From JANNWF01 sp052390415 (GTDB taxonomy: Bacteria > Pseudomonadota > Gammaproteobacteria > Xanthomonadales > Xanthomonadaceae): a stretch of 47,614 nt of DNA. Positions 1 to 7,548 of the stretch are shown piece after piece (within the stretch, counting starts at the first letter, position 1; every line of letters begins with the position of its first letter). The position numbers and the translations under genes were made by a program. The notes beneath the pieces are model-generated. The model had not been told where the DNA came from, searched no databases, and saw nothing but the letters and a program-made list of their open reading frames with translations. Where the stretch lies: assembly GCA_052390415.1 (NCBI GenBank), contig JBQTGY010000028.1, forward strand, positions 1-47,614, written 5' to 3'.

Positions 1-332
1 AGGGTTTCAAAGAGCATGTCGAACTCCGGGATTGTGGCTAGGCAGGTCGGGGTAGCGCAGTCGGATTCTCATGATTAACCTGAGATATGGCCGATAACGT
101 ATTAAATTGCTTGATAATCACGGCGCAAACTATTTGAGCAGGCAGCCGCAGTTCGCACCAGTTTAAAGCAATCGCTCTAGACGTAGCGTTGGCACGGCGC
201 ATTGATCGGGCGCGCTGGACTCGGCAGCCCGCGCCAGCCAATGTCGATCTCGCAATTCCTCGGACCCGCTTCGAATCCTTGGCTGTGCGGTGCTAGGCTT
301 CGGGCTTGACCGTTTCTGACCCAAAGGCACAT
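1..332. other. Leading non-coding stretch
   Basis: No convincing gene begins here. The short open frames on both strands lack a ribosome site, a recognisable domain or plausible protein composition. The stretch around 85-125 is AT-richer than its surroundings and could hold the promoter of the secreted protein that starts at 333. I could not pick out a clear -35/-10 pair. The left edge is cut by the window, so the upstream neighbour is unknown. Confidence 0.4.
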
Positions 333-926
333 ATGCGCTTGCACACCAACAGGATTGCGATGGCTCTCGGCGGGGTCGTCGCACTTTCGGCCGCAACCGG
401 CGTGCAAGCCGACGCCCGCGACGAAGTGGTAGCCGCATTTCGCGCGGCGATGTCCGAGGACAGCTATCGAATGCATTTGGAGGTAGCCAACAAACGTGGC
501 CCCGTGCTCACGCAGATCGATGTGCAGCTTCCGAATCGCTTCCACATTCGATCGAGTGAAATCGATTTCATCAGCATCGCCAACGTTTCCTACATCAATG
601 CAGGCGGCACCTGGACGCAAGTTCCAGTCGATATGTCCAGCCAGCTGCAAGGCTTCCGAATTACCGACCTGGAGCAGGCCGCAAGCGCGTTGACCAATGT
701 GGAGACGGGGCCTGAGGAAGTCGTGAAAGGCTGCAAATCGCGTCTCTACCGCTATCAGACCTCGTCCACGGTCGCTGGTCGCAGCAGCCAGGACCAGGCC
801 GAACTCGCGATATGTCAAACGAACGGCTTGCCGGTGCGGCTGCGAAGCGCGCCGACCACAAAAGGCGAGGCAGTGACCATCCACTACGACTACGACGCCA
901 AGGTCGATATCCGCGCCCCGCTATGA
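333..926 (+). CDS. Secreted protein, LolA-like fold likely
   Basis: This is a protein of about 197 residues of uncertain function. The start at 333 is preferred over an upstream TTG at 306 because it opens directly into a signal peptide (MRLHTNRIAMALGG, then an Ala-rich stretch ending near GVQA). The mature part shows alternating beta-strand segments such as YRMHLEVANKRGPVLTQIDV and a RFHIRSSEIDFISI strand. These recall the half-barrel of LolA/LppX-type periplasmic lipid or lipoprotein carriers. Two cysteines (in KGCKS and AICQT) could pair in the periplasm. It lies about 80 bases before the ECF sigma gene on the same strand and may belong to that unit. The fold assignment is by resemblance only; the exported nature is clear. 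Confidence 0.55.
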   Translation: MRLHTNRIAMALGGVVALSAATGVQADARDEVVAAFRAAMSEDSYRMHLEVANKRGPVLTQIDVQLPNRFHIRSSEIDFISIANVSYINAGGTWTQVPVDMSSQLQGFRITDLEQAASALTNVETGPEEVVKGCKSRLYRYQTSSTVAGRSSQDQAELAICQTNGLPVRLRSAPTTKGEAVTIHYDYDAKVDIRAPL

Positions 927-1008
927 GACTGCAGACGGTAACCAGCACTGATGGCTTGGAAATCGAGTTGGTGTTTGCTCTATTCCGAGCGGCTGCGATT
1001 TTGCGCCC

Positions 1009-1647
1009 GTGTTCGAATTCGCGGGCAGACCGGTGATCACTGCGCGAGGTCAGCATGTAACTCCGGTTGAATGCGACCCCGCCGTCGTTCTGGCTGACGT
1101 GATGCAGCAAGTGGCTGGCCGCAACCAAGCCGCCCTCGGCACGCTCTACGATCTCACCGTGAATCGGGCTTTTGCAGTCGCGATGCGAGTCCTGGGCAAC
1201 CCGGCCGACGCCGAGGAAGCCGTTTGCGCGGCCTACCAGCAAGTCTGGGAGCAGGCAGGTCACTACGACGTCCAGCGAGGCAGCGTGATGGGGTGGCTGT
1301 CCACCATCGTCTGGACACGCTCGGTTGACTTGGCGCGCCGACGCCGCGTGCATGTGAGCATCGACGACCTGCATCCACTCGACCCTGCGTCTGCGTATGC
1401 GCAGTGTGAAGATGATGCGGCCTCCTTGCTTGACGCGTTCGCGACAGGATCTGCGGTGCGCCGGGCGCTGGGCGATCTCAAGCCGGTGACTCAGCGACTG
1501 TTGAAGCTGGCCTTCGTCGCCGGACTCAGTCATCCGGAAATTGCGTTACAGACCAAGCTGCCCTTGGGAACCGTGAAGTCTCACATCCGCCGAGGTCTGG
1601 TCGAATTGCGTCGAGCGCTGCAATCTCTGGAGTTTCGCGATGTCTGA
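1009..1647 (+). CDS. ECF-family RNA polymerase sigma factor
   Basis: Extracytoplasmic-function sigma factor that would direct RNA polymerase to a small stress regulon. Region 2 spans about residues 42-113: an LYDLTVNRAFAVAMRVLG helix, AEEAV, then RGSVMGWLSTIVW and SVDLARRRR, the -10 recognition part. Region 4 spans about 150-203 with the HTH core LPLGTVKSHIRRGLVELR. The likely start is GTG at 1009; an in-frame GTG at 1033 is an alternative. The 3' end overlaps the next gene by 8 bases, the usual arrangement for a sigma factor and its cognate anti-sigma. The sequence resembles the SigK-like ECF groups. The subgroup is not certain, and I could not identify its target promoters in the window. 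Confidence 0.9.
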   Translation: MFEFAGRPVITARGQHVTPVECDPAVVLADVMQQVAGRNQAALGTLYDLTVNRAFAVAMRVLGNPADAEEAVCAAYQQVWEQAGHYDVQRGSVMGWLSTIVWTRSVDLARRRRVHVSIDDLHPLDPASAYAQCEDDAASLLDAFATGSAVRRALGDLKPVTQRLLKLAFVAGLSHPEIALQTKLPLGTVKSHIRRGLVELRRALQSLEFRDV

Positions 1648-2125
1648 CCGATCAGCAAAGGTCGGCAGGGGCGACGCATTGGCCGGACTGCTGGTCCGCG
1701 ACCTGGCGCCGCTGGACCCATCTCCGGTTCAGCAGGCACGGATGCGCTCGCGGATTCTCTCTTCCTGCCCACAACCTCTGACGGTTTCACGCGCCGAAGC
1801 GGGGGAGTGGAGGCAGCTATTGCCAGGTGTTCTGGTTCGCTGCCTGCATGTCAATGAAAACGAAGGCACACAGCTGGCGCTGTGGCGGTTGGCCGCAGGT
1901 GCCCGAATTCCAGCGCATCGGCATACGCTCACCGAGGAATGCTTGGTGGTCGAAGGTCTGATTACGCATGCGGGAATCGAATATGGTGCAGGCGATTTTC
2001 TATTGTCTGCGGTCGGATCAGCCCACGAAATATTCGAGTCACCCGCGGGTGCTCTATTGATGATTCGGGGCGAAAAAATGCCGAAGCGGATCTCAGCCAG
2101 TGCCCGAGTGACAGCCTCGCCCTGA
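1640..2125 (+). CDS. ChrR-like cupin anti-sigma factor candidate
   Basis: Small protein of 161 residues, translationally coupled to the sigma factor. Residues 55-146 form a single cupin domain with likely metal ligands H93, H95, E99 or E100, and H129 (PAHRHTLTEE, then GSAHE). This matches the C-terminal sensor domain of ChrR, which releases its ECF sigma on oxidant exposure. The N-terminal 50 residues are short and helical. They lack the H-x3-C-x2-C zinc signature of the ZAS anti-sigma domain. It may therefore bind sigma through a non-zinc helix, or be a sensor rather than a classical anti-sigma. Family membership is clear; anti-sigma activity is inferred from position. Confidence 0.75.
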   Translation: MSDRSAKVGRGDALAGLLVRDLAPLDPSPVQQARMRSRILSSCPQPLTVSRAEAGEWRQLLPGVLVRCLHVNENEGTQLALWRLAAGARIPAHRHTLTEECLVVEGLITHAGIEYGAGDFLLSAVGSAHEIFESPAGALLMIRGEKMPKRISASARVTASP

Positions 2126-2200
2126 TCTGTTCCAAGTTCGACTGCATCTGCCTGTAGCGGTTGCTTCGTAAGCGTGCCCAGAACCCATGGAGTTTGGTGC

Positions 2201-2662
2201 ATGCTGAAGTCTCGAATGCTGGTCGCTCTCATCGCATCATTGATCGGTTTGCTGCTCGCAGAGAGCGCTGCCGCTGCCGACGATGCGCCGTTACGACGCC
2301 GCAACGCGGTGATGGTCGATATTCAAGGGCGGGGCATCTACACCTACGACCTCGATACGGATCCCGATCTCAGTGTCTGCGATGAGATGTGTCGAATCCT
2401 CTGGCCACCGATCATTGCCAGCGCTGAGGCCAAGCCCAGCGGTCGCTTCAGCCTGGCGGATCGCGCCGATGGCCGCAAACAATGGGCGTGGGACGGCAAG
2501 CCACTGTATCGGTGGATCTCCGACCGTCGCAAAGGTGAGGCCAATGGCGACGGCGTGGCGGGCGTCTGGCGACTGGTGCGATTGCCCTGCGGCGATGGCG
2601 ACCAGGATGTCGTCGCCTTCACGCGCGCCGAACGACCATGTCCCAAACCACGAGGCGGCTAG
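2201..2662 (+). CDS. Secreted COG4315 / Lipoprotein_15-type protein
   Basis: Exported protein of 153 residues. The start at 2201 gives a clean signal peptide (MLKSRMLVALIASLIGLLLA, cleavage near SAAAA). The mature region shows the PF03640 pattern: GRGIYTYDLDTD, C60 and C64 before WPP (68-70), then QWAWDGKPLYRW (94-105) and a GDGVAGVWRLV end. Proteins of this family are periplasmic or surface-exposed and of unknown biochemical role. Some are encoded beside ECF sigma factors. It follows the cupin gene by about 75 bases on the same strand, so it could be a member or target of that regulon. Cysteines in LPCGDG and RPCPK could add a second disulfide. Confidence 0.75.
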   Translation: MLKSRMLVALIASLIGLLLAESAAAADDAPLRRRNAVMVDIQGRGIYTYDLDTDPDLSVCDEMCRILWPPIIASAEAKPSGRFSLADRADGRKQWAWDGKPLYRWISDRRKGEANGDGVAGVWRLVRLPCGDGDQDVVAFTRAERPCPKPRGG

Positions 2663-2821
2663 GCTTCGGGACGCATCTGCTGCAAAGCGCCAGCCGCTGA
2701 TTGCTGTGTGGCTTCTGCCCGCTACCTGGGACTGGATATCGCCCAGTCGCCGTCACGAGCAACACCGCGGCGCTGCAGATTGGAATGTGGGCGGAAGAAG
2801 AAATTGACGAGGACATGCCTG

Positions 2822-3784
2822 ATGATCGATTCCGCATTGTTGCGAACAGAAACGAAGCAGGCCTGGGCGCTGGGTGCGTGCCTGGCGTTTTCTGGAGTCT
2901 TGAATGCAGCAACGTTGGCTGACACCGTTGGTGACGAAGTGGGCGTGGACGCCGATTCGACGGAATTGGAGGAAGTGCCTCCGGATCGCAGTGGCAAATT
3001 GCTGTTGACGGGTGGCGTGACCCAGATCGAAGGCAGCGCGGGCGGCGGTCTCACGCCGTGGGCGGTGATCGCCGGTTATGGAACACGCGACCAGATCGGT
3101 GGCAATGCCTTTTACACGCGCGTCGACTTGGATGACTATCGGCTCGACAGCGTTGGCGTGGCAGTGGGCATCCATGATCGCGTCGAATTGAGCATCGCCA
3201 AGCAAACACTGGACACTAGGGATGTTGGTGCGGCGCTTGGGCTGGGCGCAGGCTACACGATCAGCCAGGACATCTATGGCGTCAAGGTCAAGCTGATGGG
3301 CGACGCCGTGGTCGACCAGGATCGCTGGTTGCCGCAGATTTCCATCGGACTCCAGCACAAACACAACAATCGCGGCGGACTGCTTGCGTCGATTGGCGCT
3401 GGCGACAACGTGGGCACCGATTACTACCTCTCCGCGACCAAGCTGCTGCTCGAACACAGCCTGCTGTTGAACGGCACCCTGCGCTACACCGAAGCCAATC
3501 AACTGGGATTGCTCGGATTTGGCGGTGATCTCCGCGATGGCTATCGCGTGCAGTACGAAGGTTCTGCGGCGCTGTTGCTTTCCCGCAAGTTGGCGGTGGG
3601 CGCGGAGTTCCGTAGCAAGCCTGACAACTTGAACATTGCCGACGAAGAGGCGGCTTGGGACGTGTTCGTCGCCTGGGCACCCAACAAGCAGGTTTCGCTG
3701 ACCGTGGCTTATGTCGATCTTGGCAACATCGTCATTGCTGATAACCAGCGTGGGCTCTATGCCTCCTTGCAGGTGGGTTTTTGA
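2822..3784 (+). CDS. DUF3034 family exported protein
   Basis: Exported protein of 320 residues. The start at 2822 is chosen because GAGG lies about 10 bases upstream and the frame then opens into a signal peptide ending near GVLNAAT. The upstream extension to 2708 is Arg/Cys-rich and unlike protein. The body is built of short amphipathic beta strands (KLLLTGGVTQIEG, GLTPWAVIAGYG, VELSIAKQTL, LLASIGAGDN). It ends in LYASLQVGF, a terminal Phe typical of outer-membrane beta-barrels. This matches the DUF3034 family, whose function is unknown. It is followed 54 bases later by the truncated haemoglobin gene. A barrel location is inferred from the strand pattern and the C-terminal Phe. Confidence 0.75.
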   Translation: MIDSALLRTETKQAWALGACLAFSGVLNAATLADTVGDEVGVDADSTELEEVPPDRSGKLLLTGGVTQIEGSAGGGLTPWAVIAGYGTRDQIGGNAFYTRVDLDDYRLDSVGVAVGIHDRVELSIAKQTLDTRDVGAALGLGAGYTISQDIYGVKVKLMGDAVVDQDRWLPQISIGLQHKHNNRGGLLASIGAGDNVGTDYYLSATKLLLEHSLLLNGTLRYTEANQLGLLGFGGDLRDGYRVQYEGSAALLLSRKLAVGAEFRSKPDNLNIADEEAAWDVFVAWAPNKQVSLTVAYVDLGNIVIADNQRGLYASLQVGF

Positions 3785-3838
3785 TCACTGACTTTCCCGT
3801 GCGCCGGGTCGAACCTGCGCCTTTACAGGAGTTGTTCC

Positions 3839-4321
3839 ATGGCATTTGAATTGGCAGCGAGCCTTCGTGCTGCGTTGCTGGCGGGCGTGTGCTTTGCGTC
3901 CCCGTTGACTTTCGCCGCTGATCCCGCCGGCGGCGTGGCCGATCCAGCCCCGGTGCATTCCGAACTGAAGGATGTTTACGAAGAGTTTGGCGGTGAGGCG
4001 GGAATGACCGCGCTGATGGACGTGTTCATGGACGAGCTGTTGGCCGATCCACGCATGCGACCGTTTTTCGAAGCCTCCGATCAGAAACGCGTCAAGCGTC
4101 AGTTGGCCGAGCAGTTCTGCGCCATTCTTGGCGGCGGTTGTATCTACAGCGGTCGCGACATGAAGACATCGCACGAGCAACTCGGTGCCACGCGAGCCGA
4201 CTTCAACGCCTTGGTGGAAGACCTGCAAGTAGCGATGAACAAGCAGGGCATTCCATTTCGTGCGCAGAACAAGCTGATTGCTCAGCTGGCGCCGATGCAT
4301 CGCGAGATCATTACTCGTTAG
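3839..4321 (+). CDS. Exported group 1 truncated haemoglobin
   Basis: Globin of 160 residues preceded by a signal peptide (MAFELAASLRAALLAGVCFA, AXA-type cleavage near residue 27). Most group 1 truncated globins are cytosolic and lack a signal peptide, so a periplasmic location is expected here. The fold signature is YEEFGGEAGMTALMDVF, LLADPRMRPFF, then GG and MKTSHEQLG with the candidate proximal haem ligand H112. At the B10 position, usually Tyr for O2/NO chemistry, the alignment suggests M64. C94 and C101 are spaced for a possible disulfide. It is the last plus-strand gene of the sigma/cupin region and is followed by a hairpin repeat. A role in gas or peroxide handling outside the cytoplasm is inference. 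Confidence 0.82.
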   Translation: MAFELAASLRAALLAGVCFASPLTFAADPAGGVADPAPVHSELKDVYEEFGGEAGMTALMDVFMDELLADPRMRPFFEASDQKRVKRQLAEQFCAILGGGCIYSGRDMKTSHEQLGATRADFNALVEDLQVAMNKQGIPFRAQNKLIAQLAPMHREIITR

Positions 4322-4385
4322 TCGAGTGCTTCGCAGTGGGGTGGGGCGATTGCCGCCAGCATGTGTGCCTTCCGAATTGTCTGAG

Positions 4386-4483
4386 AAGCGGCGTCGCGGA
4401 AACGACGCCCTCCAAGCGGAGGATTTTGATTACGGGCAAACGGATGCAAGCCGTTGGAGGGCCGCGATCCTGCGCGGCTGCTC
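4386..4483. repeat. REP-like hairpin element, copy A
   Basis: Imperfect inverted element between the convergent globin and TPR genes. The left end reads AAGCGGCGTCGC followed by CGCCCTCC. The right end reads GGAGGGCCGCG, then CGCGGCTGCTC. A perfect 6-bp stem GCCGCG (4461-4466) / CGCGGC (4473-4478) lies in the right arm. The same two ends recur at 14457-14558. The middle differs between copies, as expected for a REP or hairpin element held by its ends. It may terminate transcription from both sides. Confidence 0.7.
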
Positions 4484-4487
4484 TTGC

Positions 4488-5813
4488 TTATTCGACTGGT
4501 GTCTTCACCACCGAGTCTGACTCCGCCGCTTTCGCACAACGGACACCCAGATCACGAATTTCAGCGAGTTCCGGCGGTGTCAGTTGTGTCGCTACCGCTC
4601 GCGCATGCGCCTTGCACGCGGCCTTGGGCTTGCCCGCGGCATCGGCCGACGCGGCCAGCAAGATCAAACTGCCGATATCGCTGCGCAAGCGCGCGTTCCG
4701 ACGCGCCAGCTGATAACCACGTTGTGGCTCACCAATCTCGATAAAAAACTCGGACGCATGCTGAGCATAGGCCGAAGGCAAGCGTGCCAGCAGGTCGACG
4801 TATCCGGCCTTCGCCTGCTCGACCAGCGCGTCAGCCATTTCCGCGTTGCCATCCGCGCGCTCAAGACCTGACAAGGCTGCCACAAACTCCGGATTGCCGG
4901 TTTGGGCGATCACTTTTTGGTAACGCGCTCGCGCGGCCGGCAGATCCCCCAACAAGGTCTCGCATTCGGCGAGGTGTTCTTCCGCGAGGTAATAGCCGGG
5001 CAGGCGCTCAACCGCGGCCGCAAAGAAGCGGCGGGCGTCCTCGATGCGACCAAAACGCAAGTAGGCGATTCCCATCTGGGTATGCAGCCACGCCAAGGGA
5101 ACGGGATTGACATCGCGATACAAGGTTTGTGCCGCAAGGAAGTGATTTTCGGCACCCGCCAGGTCGCCCTGCAGCAGACGCAAGTCAGCGCGATGGGCCA
5201 GACCGTACAGATCGGCAACCGGCAGACTGGACGTTGCGAAATCCTCGGCGAGCGCTGCGTAGTCGCCGCGAGCGACCAGAATGTCCTTGGCCAAATCGCG
5301 CCACTCTTCGGGCGGAGAGCCTGCGTTCCGCGCCTTTTGCAGCCAGACGTCCGCTTCCTCGAAACGATGCAAGCCAGACAACGTGATGGCGTACAAAACC
5401 ATCCCGCTCGGCGTCAGAAAGTCCTTGTTGGCACGATCAGCGAGCAGTTCGGTCGCACGGTCGGCATCAGCGAGCCGACCCAGCAACTTGTAGCGGTGAT
5501 ACAGCTGGCCGGCGAGTTTCTCGGCGCGGTCGGCATGGCCGGCAGCGAATTGCGCTTCCAACGCGACGATCTGAGCATCGACATTGCCGAGGTAAATGTC
5601 GGCAGACGTCGTGCGGTAGTAACGGGTGGAAATTGGCCAGATTTCCTTGATATCCGGAGCGACGAATTCGGTCGGCGATTGTTTGGAGTTTGTTGCCGCC
5701 GCTGCAGCGGATCGGGTGTCGGAATCTGGGCTGACGGCGCAGCCCGCAAGCAGGGCCGTCAGCAACAGAGTGGGGCGAATGCCACGGATGGGAGAAGAGG
5801 ACAAAATTCGCAT
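4488..5813 (-). CDS. TPR-repeat lipoprotein
   Basis: Lipoprotein of 441 residues. The start at 5813 gives MRILSSSPIRGIRPTLLLTA followed by the lipobox LLAGC (C25), so the mature protein is lipidated on Cys. An upstream TTG at 5840 would only lengthen the signal. The body is all-helical with tetratricopeptide-like units: AEKLAGQLYHRYKLLGRL, ADVWLQKARNAG, GAENHFLAAQTLY, GIAYLRFGRIEDARRFFAAA and LAECETLLGDLPAARARYQ. It probably scaffolds protein contacts at the outer membrane. It lies 23 bases downstream of the DUF4331 gene on the same strand, a clear two-gene operon. The partner and exact role are not known; pairing of DUF4331 with a TPR protein is a recurrent arrangement as far as I recall. 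Confidence 0.8.
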   Translation of the reverse strand: MRILSSSPIRGIRPTLLLTALLAGCAVSPDSDTRSAAAAATNSKQSPTEFVAPDIKEIWPISTRYYRTTSADIYLGNVDAQIVALEAQFAAGHADRAEKLAGQLYHRYKLLGRLADADRATELLADRANKDFLTPSGMVLYAITLSGLHRFEEADVWLQKARNAGSPPEEWRDLAKDILVARGDYAALAEDFATSSLPVADLYGLAHRADLRLLQGDLAGAENHFLAAQTLYRDVNPVPLAWLHTQMGIAYLRFGRIEDARRFFAAAVERLPGYYLAEEHLAECETLLGDLPAARARYQKVIAQTGNPEFVAALSGLERADGNAEMADALVEQAKAGYVDLLARLPSAYAQHASEFFIEIGEPQRGYQLARRNARLRSDIGSLILLAASADAAGKPKAACKAHARAVATQLTPPELAEIRDLGVRCAKAAESDSVVKTPVE

Positions 5814-5836
5814 GCGTGAGCAGCCGCCCCGGTCAA

Positions 5837-7306
5837 TCAACGTGGCCGACCGATGAAGGGGAAATCGGCTCGATAAGTGCTGTCGTCTGCCACGTTGTCA
5901 GACACGCCCGGTCCGACCAAGGCAGCAAACGAAACATCGATCACGTCGGCTTGGTAGGTCCGGCCACCGCAGGCCGTGCCAATGCCAAGTTCAACCGCGA
6001 GGTACTGACCGCAGGCCGGGATACGGGTGTCGATGATCATGCGGTCGTCCAGCAACACCCCGGCCAAAGCTGGGATGGAAAGCCCGCTGACGCCATTGCC
6101 CATGATGCCGTCGAGACCATCCAGACCGGCCATGTTGAACTCGGCCTCCGCTCGGAAGGTCGTCACCCAGGTAGTTGGATCAGCGGCTCGGTTGTACGCG
6201 TCCTTGAGCGCAGGATTGTTTCGCACAGAGCCGATCAAAGCGGTATTGATGGCAGGCCGTCCCTCGCGATCAATGCGGCCGTTCTCGAAGAATGTGCAGG
6301 GCAAGCCCTCGAGGTTGGTCAAGCGCGTCAAGTTGATGGTTGGCGAGCCAAATCCTGCCCGTGTCGCCGCCACCGCCATGGTGGCCGCGTTGCAGCTCGT
6401 GAACGTGAAGTTCAGCGTGCCAAAGGCCGGCTGGGTGAAGCTGGGGCCCATGACGACGGCCGGAGGGTAGTTGCCTCCTGCTCCGGTAACCACAGGGATT
6501 GCGGCCGTTCTGTTGTTGATCGGGCCGATTCCGTAAACGGCGACTTGCGCACCGGCAGTGTCAAACACGTTCCAATAAGCGACCAAACTGCGCGGCGAAC
6601 CCGCGCCCAGTGCCCCAGCGGCCAAAGACTGCAGCAGCACACCGTGGCCTTGATTCGCAACGTCGTACCACATGCCGGAATGACCTGCTGAAATGCCACC
6701 ACCGTCAAGACGGTCATTCGCCGCCCACACTCGCAGCACCGGATTGGCACCGTTGTTGGTCAATCGATTGCTCTTGATTCCCATCACGATGGTGAGGGTG
6801 TTGAACGTCCCGAACCCGTTGACGCCAGGGTTGCGAAATCCTGGGGCTTGACCCAAACGAACGGCGTTGAAGCGATCCACGTCAAAAAAGAACGGGTCAT
6901 CGGTCAGTCCGGCAAAAACGCGAAAGTCAGTGGAGGCAACGGTTTGCTCGACCCGTCCGGAAACCGTGAGTCCCGGTACCGTCTCTGCGCACGTGAAAGT
7001 GGCGCCGCTGTTGCCGAAGCGACAGGCGATTTCCTTGGAACCATTGGTGGCCGCACCGTTGTCGATGAAGAGGCGGTAATTGACGGCATCCGAAAAACGA
7101 GCGCCTGCTGAAGCATCCGGAAACACCGTCGTGGTGATGATTGTTTCGGTGGGATCATTCGGATTGATGAACAGATAGATATCGTTCAAATCGGCTGCCG
7201 GATCGCCGGAAGCGAGCGGACCATCGCGGTGGTCTGCCGCGTTGGCGGCGGGAACAAGCGCAGTCGCCAGCATGACGCCAGCGGCAAGAGCGGACAGTTT
7301 CAACAT
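5837..7306 (-). CDS. DUF4331 family exported protein
   Basis: Exported protein of 489 residues. It has a signal peptide MLKLSALAAGVMLATALVPA with cleavage near ANAADHRDGP. The motif HRDGPLASGDPAADLNDIYLF right after cleavage is the hallmark of DUF4331. It continues with strand-rich stretches (IITTTVFPDASAG, YRLFIDNG, FRVFAGLTDDPFFFDVDRFN). The FFFDVDRF segment and acidic loops look suited to metal or ligand binding at the cell surface. The function is unknown; members are often secreted. It is first in an operon with the TPR lipoprotein and converges on the sigma/cupin/globin run. Its 5' flank (7307-7548) holds a TTACGTAA palindrome at 7436-7443. Confidence 0.85.
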   Translation of the reverse strand: MLKLSALAAGVMLATALVPAANAADHRDGPLASGDPAADLNDIYLFINPNDPTETIITTTVFPDASAGARFSDAVNYRLFIDNGAATNGSKEIACRFGNSGATFTCAETVPGLTVSGRVEQTVASTDFRVFAGLTDDPFFFDVDRFNAVRLGQAPGFRNPGVNGFGTFNTLTIVMGIKSNRLTNNGANPVLRVWAANDRLDGGGISAGHSGMWYDVANQGHGVLLQSLAAGALGAGSPRSLVAYWNVFDTAGAQVAVYGIGPINNRTAAIPVVTGAGGNYPPAVVMGPSFTQPAFGTLNFTFTSCNAATMAVAATRAGFGSPTINLTRLTNLEGLPCTFFENGRIDREGRPAINTALIGSVRNNPALKDAYNRAADPTTWVTTFRAEAEFNMAGLDGLDGIMGNGVSGLSIPALAGVLLDDRMIIDTRIPACGQYLAVELGIGTACGGRTYQADVIDVSFAALVGPGVSDNVADDSTYRADFPFIGRPR

Positions 7307-7548
7307 CGTGCGTACTCCTCGGGGGTGCGAATGGGGGGCCCACTAACGCGAACTGCATGCCGCACTCACTTTGCCAGCACCCCTGCATGGCCTAGCTGAG
7401 TTCGACGATGGTACTCCGGTGAAATTGTGTGTTCATTACGTAAACGTGATGGGGAGCAGATGCAGGCCATCGAAAGATGGCGTAGGCGGCATCACCAGGC
7501 GGCCGGGATAGAATCTAGGGCTAAGCCTGATCTGCCCTGGAGCCAACC

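Noticed and set aside
261..290. tRNA T-arm-like TTCGAATCC
   Set aside because: No acceptor or anticodon stem pairs with it at the right spacing.
4902..5819. 305-codon plus-strand frame over the TPR gene
   Set aside because: Antisense shadow with no ribosome site; the minus-strand TPR lipoprotein explains the region.
7445..7548. Cobalamin riboswitch upstream of icmF
   Set aside because: The region is short and shows no B12-box-like sequence; the only structure is a weak TAGAAT that might be a -10 element.
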